Shown piece by piece: positions 18,201 through 27,279 of a stretch of DNA of 32,044 nt (positions are counted from its first letter, which is position 1; each line of letters starts with the position of its first letter). Position numbers and translations under genes: made by a program. The stretch is from positions 1-32,044 of the forward strand of contig JAJZJZ010000013.1 of the NCBI GenBank assembly GCA_021809755.1, written 5' to 3'. Origin of the DNA: Thermoplasmata archaeon (GTDB lineage Archaea > Thermoplasmatota > Thermoplasmata > Thermoplasmatales > Thermoplasmataceae). The notes beneath the pieces are model-generated. The model searched no databases. It was given only the letters and a program-made list of their open reading frames with translations, and was not told the origin of the DNA.

Positions 18201-19635
18201 CGAAACAATAAATCTTATGGAAAAAGAGAACGGAGATATTGTATCAATGATTTTCGAATCATCAAAAGATAAAAGATGGTATCCATTCAAGGATCAGAGG
18301 GATCTGGAAATGACAATTATGGATTCCATTCCAGAAAAGATCAGAAATGAATCTCCTTTCATCATGCTTTTAAGACCTAATAAAAATCCAGAATCGCTCC
18401 TTTCCTTTGCTCCATTATTAAAATGGGAGAACGGCACTTCTGAAACAAATAAGATAGAAAGCAGGGATTCAATAGAATCTGGGGAGATTAGATTATTGAT
18501 AAATCGCCTACTTGAAAAGGGCTTAGAACATGGAAGAAATGGAAAGATAACATTTGAAGGTGATTCAATTAACGAGTTCCGGGAGCATTTATTGCAGAAT
18601 ATGGATTATAAAGCTTTGAATATCCAGCAAAGTAACAGTTCTTTTATCTTGGGTGGAAGATTCATATGCAAGTTTGTGAGAAAGGTTCATGTAGGAGAAA
18701 ACCCCGACGTTGAAATTCCACAGAAGCTCTATGCTGAAACGGCATTCAGAAACACTCCAAAACCAATAGGCCAATTAGTTTATCGTGAAAAGCAGGTTTA
18801 TTCTCTAATGTCTATCCACACTTTTATTGAAAATAATGGTGATTACTGGGATTATTTTACCAGAATGGCAGAAAGTCTATTTTTACAAAGTGAACATGAA
18901 GAATCAAGGGAAAACATTTTTAAATCGCTGACAGGAAGTATTGAAGAAATAGCAAAGGCTGTTGGTGAAATGCACATAGGACTATCAACGTTAAAAGGTA
19001 ATGATTTTTCCTCTGAACCGGTAAATGATAGCTATATATCAAAACTAAAATCGGGATTCCTGCAATTGTGCCAGAATCTTTCCAGTACAAAGACCCATAT
19101 AAAAATTAAAGGTGAAATCATAAACACAAATGAGTTAGGCAGGAGCCTAGAATCTCTCATTCACAAAATTAACTTTAGATTCTTTCAGGGTACCAGAATT
19201 ACAAGAGTTCACGGGGATCTGCATTTGGGTCAAATATTGAGAACTGACAACGGCCCGGTAATTATAGATTTCGAAGGCGAACCAATGCGCACTCCAAGGG
19301 AAAGAACCATGAAGCAGAGCCCTCTTAAGGACGTATCTGGAATAGTGAGATCCATAGATTATGCACTGAATTTTAACGTGGAACGTGACGATTACAATCT
19401 TGTAATGGGACAGAATTACTCTCTGAAATTGAAAACTAAATTTCTGGAGGAGTATTGGAAGATCACTTCCGGAATAGGAATTTTACCTGACACATTCCAG
19501 GCTTTTTTAGGTATTTCTGAATTCTTTGAATTGGATAAGGCCATATACGAGCTTAACTATGAAATTTCTAATAGACCAGAATGGGCAGACATACCTGCAG
19601 CTGCTATCCTGAAAATTATGCAGAGACTTGATTGA
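18187..19635 (+). CDS. mak: maltokinase (Pep2/Mak-type)
   Basis: 482 aa, overlapping treS by 14 nt. Kinase-like TRVHGDLHLGQILRTDNGPVIIDFEGEPMRTPRERTMKQSPLKDVSGIVRSIDYA matches the maltokinase signature. Confidence 0.9.
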   Translation: MKIIDETINLMEKENGDIVSMIFESSKDKRWYPFKDQRDLEMTIMDSIPEKIRNESPFIMLLRPNKNPESLLSFAPLLKWENGTSETNKIESRDSIESGEIRLLINRLLEKGLEHGRNGKITFEGDSINEFREHLLQNMDYKALNIQQSNSSFILGGRFICKFVRKVHVGENPDVEIPQKLYAETAFRNTPKPIGQLVYREKQVYSLMSIHTFIENNGDYWDYFTRMAESLFLQSEHEESRENIFKSLTGSIEEIAKAVGEMHIGLSTLKGNDFSSEPVNDSYISKLKSGFLQLCQNLSSTKTHIKIKGEIINTNELGRSLESLIHKINFRFFQGTRITRVHGDLHLGQILRTDNGPVIIDFEGEPMRTPRERTMKQSPLKDVSGIVRSIDYALNFNVERDDYNLVMGQNYSLKLKTKFLEEYWKITSGIGILPDTFQAFLGISEFFELDKAIYELNYEISNRPEWADIPAAAILKIMQRLD

Positions 19636-19678
19636 AAAGATCATTTGAAATAATGAGGTATCAATAGGGATAAAATAA

Positions 19679-21796
19679 ATGTCGAAAACGCAACTAGTCA
19701 GAGGAGAGCCATATCCTCTCGGTGCAACCTTAAAAGAGGATGGTGTGAACTTTGCCATATATTCAGAATACGCAGAGGCTGTTGAAATTGAGCTCTATAA
19801 TGCCAATGATAACTATACCAAAGAGACGGTGGAATTAAAAGAACGTGATGGATATGTTTGGCACAGGTTTGTCCCTGGAATAAGAAAAGGACAGCTTTAT
19901 GGAATAAGGGCAGAAGGAAAATACGATCCATCAAGGGGGCTAAGATTTAACAGGAATAAGCTCCTTATCGATCCCTATGCAAAGGCTCTGTCAGGTAAGA
20001 TAAACTGGGATAAGAGCATATTTTCATATGATCAGGAATCCCCTCATAAAGATTTGGCAATAAACAATGATGACAGCGGTCCTTTTGTTCCAAAAGGAAT
20101 TGTATTAGACACTCAATACGACTGGAAAGATGTGAAGAAACCTAAACATTCATGGGCCAGAACAGTAATTTATGAAACTCATGTTAAGGGAATCTCAATC
20201 TTACGGGAAGAAATACCGGAAAAGATACGCGGTTCATACTCTGCACTGGCTTCTGAAAGCATGATTCAATATTTCAAAGATCTGGGGGTCACTTCACTGG
20301 AACTGATGCCAATTCATCATCATGTTGATGATATGTTCCTTGTTAATGCAGGATTATCTAACTATTGGGGCTATAACACCATAGCCTATTTCGCACCTGA
20401 TATCAGGTATTCCAGTGGACCACCAGGAACCCAGGTAAATGAATTTAAGAATATGGTGAGAAAACTCCATGAAAATGAAATTGAAGTTATTCTAGATGTA
20501 GTGTATAATCATACTGCAGAAGGTAATCATTTGGGGCCCACGTTAAGCTTCAGGGGCATTGATAATATAACATATTATAAACTGCAATCTGAAAATAAGC
20601 GTTTATATGAGGATTTCACGGGCACAGGTAACAGTCTTGATTCGAGACAGCCAGCAGTTCTGCAGCTCATAATGGACAGTCTTAGATATTGGGCCACAGA
20701 TATGCAGGTTGATGGTTTCAGGTTTGATCTTGCATCAACGCTTGCGCGGGAACTCTATAATGTAAATATGCTTTCTCCATTTCTCGCAACTATTCATCAG
20801 GATCCAATAATATCAAACCTTAAGCTCATTGCAGAACCATGGGATGTTGGTCCAGGTGGATATCAGGTAGGAAATTTTCCTCCAAAGTGGGCTGAATGGA
20901 ATGGGAAATATCGTGATCAAATGAGAAGATTCTGGCGTGGAGACGAGGGGATGCTGGGTCATTTTGCCACTAGACTTTCTGGATCTCCAGATCTTTATCA
21001 GGATAAAGGTAGACTTCCCAAGGCAAGTATCAATTTTATAACAGCTCATGATGGATTTACCCTCCTTGATCTGGTGTCGTATAAAAGTAAACACAATGAA
21101 GACAATCCAAGTGGATTTGAAGGTGGAAGCGACGAGAACTACAGCATGAATTTTGGAGTTGAAGGAAATACGGATGATGAGAAAATAAATGGGCATAGAT
21201 TCAGAATGATGAAGAATTTTATTCTGACTCTTATGGTTTCTCAAGGGGTGCCAATGATCCTGGGAGGAGATGAAATAGCCAGAACTCAGAACGGAAATAA
21301 TAATTCATTCTGTCATGATAACAGAATTAACTGGTTTAACTGGAATTTAAATAGGGAAAAACAAGAACTTTTAAAATTCACCAGACACATGATAATGCTA
21401 AGAAAATCAAATCCTGTGTTAAGAAGGAGAAATTTCTTCATGGAATCGCTTCCCGATGTTGATCTCAAGGAAATAATATGGATGGACAGTTCAGGAAACA
21501 AAATGACCCCAGAAAAATGGAATCTTTCTGAAAACAAATCTCTAATGGTCTGGATTTCAGGGCATTATACCAGTGAAATAGCATATTCAGGAGAATTTCT
21601 CACGGGTGGTGACCTTCTTTTATTATTTAATTCAGGGAGCAACCCGGTAAATTTCATTTTACCAGATGATGGCACAAAATGGGAATTATATGCCGATACA
21701 AACCTACCAACTATAGATGGCCTTCCAATTCCAATAGAGGGTAGAAATTACCTTCTAAATAGGGGAGCATCGGCAGTAATTAGGGAGAGAACTTAG
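19679..21796 (+). CDS. glgX: glycogen debranching enzyme GlgX (isoamylase-type GH13)
   Basis: 705 aa. GEPYPLGATLKEDGVNFAIYSEYAEAVEIELY, YNHTAEGNHLGPTLSFRGIDN, VDGFRFDLASTLARE, FITAHDGFTLLDLVSYKSKHNEDN, NNSFCHDNRINWFNW. Confidence 0.95.
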   Translation: MSKTQLVRGEPYPLGATLKEDGVNFAIYSEYAEAVEIELYNANDNYTKETVELKERDGYVWHRFVPGIRKGQLYGIRAEGKYDPSRGLRFNRNKLLIDPYAKALSGKINWDKSIFSYDQESPHKDLAINNDDSGPFVPKGIVLDTQYDWKDVKKPKHSWARTVIYETHVKGISILREEIPEKIRGSYSALASESMIQYFKDLGVTSLELMPIHHHVDDMFLVNAGLSNYWGYNTIAYFAPDIRYSSGPPGTQVNEFKNMVRKLHENEIEVILDVVYNHTAEGNHLGPTLSFRGIDNITYYKLQSENKRLYEDFTGTGNSLDSRQPAVLQLIMDSLRYWATDMQVDGFRFDLASTLARELYNVNMLSPFLATIHQDPIISNLKLIAEPWDVGPGGYQVGNFPPKWAEWNGKYRDQMRRFWRGDEGMLGHFATRLSGSPDLYQDKGRLPKASINFITAHDGFTLLDLVSYKSKHNEDNPSGFEGGSDENYSMNFGVEGNTDDEKINGHRFRMMKNFILTLMVSQGVPMILGGDEIARTQNGNNNSFCHDNRINWFNWNLNREKQELLKFTRHMIMLRKSNPVLRRRNFFMESLPDVDLKEIIWMDSSGNKMTPEKWNLSENKSLMVWISGHYTSEIAYSGEFLTGGDLLLLFNSGSNPVNFILPDDGTKWELYADTNLPTIDGLPIPIEGRNYLLNRGASAVIRERT

Positions 21797-22015
21797 TTTC
21801 GCGCAAAAGAACCAAAAGATCATAAATTCCATCATCACATGATAAATTTTCTGTTCAAAGTTGCAGGGTTATAAAACTCATGTCTCAATATGGCACTCAC
21901 TCCTCATATATATTCGATGTGAATGGAAATTTTTACTCTCTCTCATTAAGGTTGGCATTGACGTTATGTTTGCACGAATTTGAGTTGGACATTTTTCAAA
22001 GAAATAACGAAATGT

Positions 22016-22819
22016 TCAGAGATGGAATAAAACTGTGTAGTTCTGATACATTATGTAAAATGCAACCAATATTACAATTATGGCGAATATTTGAGTCACC
22101 CTCCTCTTTGGAACCATGCCAGCAAGCCTTGAACCAATCCATCCCCCAAATATCCCTCCAACTATAAACAAGGCTGAGATTATAATATTAAGATCGCCGT
22201 TTATGGCATATCTGCCAGCTGTTATCACTCCAAAAGTGCCTACCGATAAAAGAGATGTGCCTACAGCTTGAAGAATATTAAGGCCACCGCCAAAGAGAAG
22301 TCCTGGAACTATTAGAAATCCTCCACCAATTCCGAAGTACCCTGAAGCGAATCCAACTATAAATCCTGTAAGAATCAATATTGCAAACGACTTTGCCGTT
22401 TTGATAACTTTCCTTTCAATCTGCGACATATCAACACATTTTCTCTTCAGCATGTAGATCGCGATACCGATCATAAGGAAACTGAAGAAGAATAACAGAT
22501 CATCTCCAGGAGTCATAAGGCCAAGTTCTGATCCAATAAGAACTCCGGCAATTCCAGGTAAAGTGAATTCTATTCCAATCTTATAATCCACATGTTTCTT
22601 TAGCGTATGCGGTATGAGATTAAGGTAGGCATTTACACCAACTGCCAATGCGGTTGTTCCAATGGCAATATGTGGGTGATCAAATCCCACAAAATATATC
22701 AGCAGAGGAATGGCGAGAATAGAACCTCCTCCACCTATTAGCCCAAGTGAAAAACCAACAAGTATTCCGGAAATTATGGAGAGAATAATCTGAATGTCTG
22801 TTAACGTAAATATGGTATC
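22016..22819 (-). CDS. TauE/SafE family anion permease; coding extends upstream of the track's GTG start
   Basis: C-terminal repeat FIVGFASGYFGIGGGFLIVPGLLFGG. In-frame upstream extension (22691-22819) reads DTIFTLTDIQIILSIISGILVGFSLGLIGGGGSILAIPLLIYF, i.e. the first family repeat. No ATG/GTG/TTG is available there. Confidence 0.8.
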   Translation of the reverse strand, partial: DTIFTLTDIQIILSIISGILVGFSLGLIGGGGSILAIPLLIYFVGFDHPHIAIGTTALAVGVNAYLNLIPHTLKKHVDYKIGIEFTLPGIAGVLIGSELGLMTPGDDLLFFFSFLMIGIAIYMLKRKCVDMSQIERKVIKTAKSFAILILTGFIVGFASGYFGIGGGFLIVPGLLFGGGLNILQAVGTSLLSVGTFGVITAGRYAINGDLNIIISALFIVGGIFGGWIGSRLAGMVPKRRVTQIFAIIVILVAFYIMYQNYTVLFHL

Positions 22820-22913
22820 CTAAAATGTTATAATACAATACCTATGGTAAATTTAGGCAGAGATTTCTGATTAATCATAAATTGAATAAATAATATATTT
22901 TCTTACGAAGAAC

Positions 22914-23099
22914 TTATTTTGATACCTTTTCCTTGTTTTTAAATCCTATTATCATTAAAACAAGACCAACGATGAACAGTATTACTCCGCCAACAAAATC
23001 CGTAATAGCATCGCCAAATTGTATACTAACAAGTGCTTGATTTGTTACATTATTTAGAGCACTACCATTTGAAATTTGTTGTTGGTTGTATGGTGACAA
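22914..23099 (-). CDS. small single-TM membrane protein (possibly the C-terminal piece of a decayed gene)
   Basis: 61-aa ORF with TTG start: ...FGDAITDFVGGVILFIVGLVLMIIGFKNKEKVSK. Preceded in another frame by a hydrophobic reading. Confidence 0.4.
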   Translation of the reverse strand: MSPYNQQQISNGSALNNVTNQALVSIQFGDAITDFVGGVILFIVGLVLMIIGFKNKEKVSK

Positions 23100-23185
23100 C
23101 CAACCCTACTACACTTGAAGCAAATGGTATCACGGATGCTGCACTCGCTACAACACGAACCAACAAAATAATTTCTTGTAGCTCA

Positions 23186-26100
23186 TTACGCAGAAAGCAT
23201 CCCGTTTGTCACTTCAAGATATCTTCCAGGTATTGGCGTTTGAAGTTTCCAAATTATGTTTATTGGCATACTCCCTTCGTGGCTGTAGTATTCTACAGGG
23301 CCAAGGAAAGTATATGGAAGTGCCCCTGTCTTATCTTCCTTGTTTTCCCTGACAAATAACAATACCTTGCTTCCAGATTTTTTTTGATTTATATACCTTT
23401 TACCAGTGCTTGAATCCACTGACGTTGTGCTTTGACTTTGCCAATGGAACAACGTATCATTTATGGAATAATCTTCATAAAGTGTTGTAGGGGAATAGTC
23501 TTTTTCACTCTTATTCAATGTGACAAAGAGCAAATCTATATTCCACTTAGGGATATATTTCACCCCTTCTCTCACAGTTTCTGGTTTTTCAAAATCCATT
23601 GCCAATAAAATCTGATCTCTTGTATAATTACAGTGTAGATCAAGGGGGCAGTCAAATCCTAGCTCTACTGGTCTATCTACGAAATCTATATTATTAAGCC
23701 TAAGTTCCAGCAATTCTATTAATTCATCAAACAATAGTCCACTCTCCTTAATTCTCTCAATAGCTTCACTTGGAGAATAAAATCCTACCTCTTTGAGAGG
23801 TTTCTTCCAAATGGTATACAGAAACATGTTAAGCATCCTTTGTTCCATGGGAGGTATTTTTTGGATTTCAGGTAAATGTTCGGCCTTAAAAGTGTTTAAT
23901 AAGAATTCTATCCACCGCCTTGAATCTATTGAACAAAGCTTGAGGAACGCTTTAGTCATCAGGGGTTCTAGGTCGTCCTGAAAATCAACCGCATGCCCTG
24001 AGACTGCTTTAAGTCTTGAAAAGTTTGTCTTTGAATATATTTCCTTCAAATCCATCCGGTAATGTTCAATAAAATTTTCAAGGGTTAGGGTCAACCCGGA
24101 ATCTGCTGTAAATGTTGAAATCATATATTTCAATTGAGATTTCGATCCAACTGCTTTCCTTATATTTTCCATTATGATTTCCTGAGCTCCTCTTTCTAGA
24201 TGGATATAACAGCCTTTGGGCATATCTGGGAAGCCTTCAGTAATTTCCTTTTCCAGGCCTCTGGAACCTCTTGAAAGCATTGCAGAGAATTTTTCCCTGA
24301 AATTGTAATTTCTATTGGCCTGACCAACGAAATCAAGAACAGTCAGGCAATCCTTTTCATCAGAAATCCGGAGGCCCCTGCCTAGTTGTTGCAAGAAGAC
24401 GGTAAGGCTTTCTGTTGGCCGAAGAAACATAATGGTATTTATTTGCGGAATGTCAACACCTTCATTATAAATATCTACTACAAACACCATTTTTATTTCA
24501 CCATTACTAAGCATATGTCCCGCTTTAGTCCTTTCTTCATCTGAGGAGTCACTGTCAATATATGCAGACTCAATCCCATAGGAATTGAATTGCTCAGACA
24601 TGAATCTACAGTGTAACTTTGAAACACAGAAACCAACTCCCTTAACGTCTTTTATATCATTCACGTATTTCGTAAGCGCATCAACAATGCAGCTAACTCT
24701 TTTTGTAGATGATTTGTTTCCATCACTGTATATTTGACTCAGTTGATTTTTATCATATCCACCTCTGATCCATTTTACATTCTTTAGATCTATATTGTCA
24801 GTTATTCCGAAATACTGGAATGGCGAAAGCAACTTCTTATCAATTGCTTCAGGAAGTCTGATTTCAGCAGATATGTGGTTATCAAAAAAAGTCAAGATAT
24901 CTCGGCCATCCATCCTCTCCGGAGTTGCTGTTAATCCCAACATTATCTTCGGTTTATAATAATCAAGCAACAGCCGATAACTTGGGGCTGCTGCATGATG
25001 GAATTCGTCAATGATTATGAAATCATAATAATCACTTGTTGTTTTAGTTGCCAATTCCCTAGAATTGAACAACTGAATGGACATGAAAATATGGGCGAGG
25101 TTAGTTGGAATGTTATCTCCAACACCCAATTGGCCAAAGTTTTGGTCCTTTAGAACACTTCTGAAACAGTCCATAGCTTGTTCTAGTATTTCCTTCCTAT
25201 GCGAGATAAAAAGTAAGCGATTAGGTTTTCCCGGATTCTGATTCCTGTATCTTTTGTAATCTAGTGCAGATATTACGGTCTTACCAATTCCAGTCGCTGC
25301 AACTATGAGGTTTTTATATCTGCCATGAATGGTCCTATCTGCTTCAAGTTTGTCAAGAATGTCTTGCTGATACGCATACGGATGTATATCTGCAATGAAC
25401 CTGCCCTTAGATTCCTTGCTACCATTTCTTTCCAGATCAATAGCAGAAACAAGTTTTTCTCTTTTCTCATTCGAGTAAAGTTCGAAGTCATCAGAGTCCC
25501 AATAACTTTGGAATGTTGCATTAACTTTAATCATCGTATCTCGCATATCCTTTTGAGTAATTTTCACATTCCATTCAAGTCCGCTTGAAATTGCTGCGTT
25601 TGAAAGATTTGAGGAGCCAATATAAGCTGTAGAAAAACCTGTGTCTCTGTGAAAAATGTAAGTTTTCGCGTGCAACCTTGTACGCTTAGTATCGTATGAA
25701 ATTTTAATTTCTGGGCTTTCACCGTTGTTATTTTTAAGTTTACTCAACTCTTCAATTGATTTTAGATCTGTTGCACCCATATAGGTTGTAGTTATAATCC
25801 TTAATTTCCCTCTTTTTTTAAAGAATTCACTTAATTCTTCAATTATTAATCTAATACCGCTCCACTTTATGAATGAAACAAGAATGTCAATTCTATCTGA
25901 AGATAGGATTTCTTTCTTCAACTCAGAATACATACTAGGTTCTCTTGGGGCCCCTGTAAATAGTGAGCTTTGTGAAATAGAAGTTAACGGCCTTTCTATC
26001 TTAATTATCTTATCCTTTAAGGTTGGCTCTTCATTCTTATCAACAATAGCTAATAGTTTTTCAATACTTTTCTCATGATCGCTGGAAAGGCTTAGATTGA

Positions 26101-26350
26101 ATGTCTCATCCTTACCTATGACTTTCAAAATTTTATCAATAATATCTATTTGACCATGGATTCCTCCTCCGCGTACTCTTTCATTGTCAAGAGATTCCTT
26201 TATTATTTCGGTTAGATATGATGTGAGCATTTTGGATGCCTCATCATTTTCTACTGGCAATTTATCGATGTGATCATATTTGAATAGAGAATTCAATTCT
26301 TTTCTAATCAGAACGTTAATAAGTTGTTCATAAATACCCTTTTTTAGCAT
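23186..26350 (-). CDS. PLD-family nuclease / SF2 DEAD-DEAH helicase / DUF3427-like C-terminal domain fusion
   Basis: 1054 aa. PLD-like LHAKTYIFHRDTGFSTAYIGSSNLSNAA; Walker A AATGIGKTVIS; box II IIIDEFHHA; LGLTATPERMDG; motif VI FLQQLGRGLR; C-terminus FVTLNKSEKDYSPTTLYEDYSINDTLFHWQSQSTTSVDSSTGKRYINQ. Confidence 0.9.
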   Translation of the reverse strand: MLKKGIYEQLINVLIRKELNSLFKYDHIDKLPVENDEASKMLTSYLTEIIKESLDNERVRGGGIHGQIDIIDKILKVIGKDETFNLSLSSDHEKSIEKLLAIVDKNEEPTLKDKIIKIERPLTSISQSSLFTGAPREPSMYSELKKEILSSDRIDILVSFIKWSGIRLIIEELSEFFKKRGKLRIITTTYMGATDLKSIEELSKLKNNNGESPEIKISYDTKRTRLHAKTYIFHRDTGFSTAYIGSSNLSNAAISSGLEWNVKITQKDMRDTMIKVNATFQSYWDSDDFELYSNEKREKLVSAIDLERNGSKESKGRFIADIHPYAYQQDILDKLEADRTIHGRYKNLIVAATGIGKTVISALDYKRYRNQNPGKPNRLLFISHRKEILEQAMDCFRSVLKDQNFGQLGVGDNIPTNLAHIFMSIQLFNSRELATKTTSDYYDFIIIDEFHHAAAPSYRLLLDYYKPKIMLGLTATPERMDGRDILTFFDNHISAEIRLPEAIDKKLLSPFQYFGITDNIDLKNVKWIRGGYDKNQLSQIYSDGNKSSTKRVSCIVDALTKYVNDIKDVKGVGFCVSKLHCRFMSEQFNSYGIESAYIDSDSSDEERTKAGHMLSNGEIKMVFVVDIYNEGVDIPQINTIMFLRPTESLTVFLQQLGRGLRISDEKDCLTVLDFVGQANRNYNFREKFSAMLSRGSRGLEKEITEGFPDMPKGCYIHLERGAQEIIMENIRKAVGSKSQLKYMISTFTADSGLTLTLENFIEHYRMDLKEIYSKTNFSRLKAVSGHAVDFQDDLEPLMTKAFLKLCSIDSRRWIEFLLNTFKAEHLPEIQKIPPMEQRMLNMFLYTIWKKPLKEVGFYSPSEAIERIKESGLLFDELIELLELRLNNIDFVDRPVELGFDCPLDLHCNYTRDQILLAMDFEKPETVREGVKYIPKWNIDLLFVTLNKSEKDYSPTTLYEDYSINDTLFHWQSQSTTSVDSSTGKRYINQKKSGSKVLLFVRENKEDKTGALPYTFLGPVEYYSHEGSMPINIIWKLQTPIPGRYLEVTNGMLSA

Positions 26351-26639
26351 TTTTTAACCTTTTAGTATATTCTGCATTGTATAAATAATATCTTCATCAT
26401 TTTTAAAAAATAGGGTTATGTTAAAGAAGTATTTTGAAGTAGTTATAAACTTACTAAACATCATAGAATCCTTTAATTCGGTTTAGGTCATTATTTAATT
26501 ATTTTTCTAGAAGAATATTAATATCATAACGTTAAAGCAGATTTTGACCCAAAGTCCAAAGCATAGATTATAAACGTGAATGCGGAGGACAGTATTAGAG
26601 CTATAATAAGGTTGGAATAAAGGTGTAAATAAACAACAT

Positions 26640-27020
26640 GTCAAGTCTGATCAAGGTATTCAAAAATAAATACGGAATTTTTCATGGAGCTTCCACTGAA
26701 AGATACCATGAACGGTGATGGAGTTCTAAGATGCGCATAAAATTGCATGCAAAGTTCAGAAATTATGTACATGCGTTTAATGAAAATTTGTATACGCTTC
26801 AATCATTGATCAAGCATATATAAGATAAAAGAAAGCGTTCAAAATGAACTTGGAACTATAATAAGGAAAATAGGGACATGTTTCATATGAGTATCCATGT
26901 GAAATGAACGCATATTTCGTTTATCGGATAATAAATGCAACAATTCAGAAGATGGTTTTCGAATATGAGAATAAGGAGCATTTCAAAATGGCACTATGCT
27001 TCCATTACGGTAATTTTCAG
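26640..27020 (+). pseudogene. possible degraded coding region (unidentified)
   Basis: Frame from ATG 26638 reads MSSLIKVFKNKYGIFHGASTERYHER*WSSKMRIKLHAKFRNYVHAFNENLYTLQSLIKHI*, with protein-like segments on both sides of a TGA. A further coding-like stretch, MNAYFVYRIINATIQKMVFEYENKEHFKM, follows at 26904. Confidence 0.2.
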
Positions 27021-27056
27021 CTTTATCCAGAGACCCACGCAAATGAAAGTTTGTTC

Positions 27057-27263
27057 TCAATTGTTATTCATTCTTTTCTTAGGCTTACGATTTACAAGCC
27101 ACATTGATATTAACAGAATAATTAGAAGACTATCAGACAAATCAGAAAATAAATTATCATTCGATTGCCAAAAAACATTTATGAATCCTCCCCACGCTAG
27201 AAGATTCAAAATATCGAATGTAGATAAAATACCTGAGAATAAAATAAAAATTTTATTTTTCAT
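27057..27263 (-). CDS. small membrane protein (hypothetical)
   Basis: 68-aa ORF with two hydrophobic segments (FILFSGILSTFDILNLLAWGGFINVF and LSDSLLIILLISMWLV) and a basic tail. Confidence 0.35.
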   Translation of the reverse strand: MKNKIFILFSGILSTFDILNLLAWGGFINVFWQSNDNLFSDLSDSLLIILLISMWLVNRKPKKRMNNN

Positions 27264-27279
27264 TAATTAAAACCTCATC

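Noticed and set aside
15062-21537. Numerous short ORFs within glgE, treS, mak and glgX in alternate frames
   Set aside because: All shadows of strongly supported GH13/maltokinase genes.
21880-22167. Plus-strand 95-aa ORF
   Set aside because: Mostly antisense to the TauE/SafE C-terminus.
23033-23359. Plus-strand 108-aa ORF with Thr-rich TTNPTTLEANGITDAALATTRTNK
   Set aside because: Antisense to the helicase 3' end and the small TM ORF; the minus-strand readings have better membrane-protein character.
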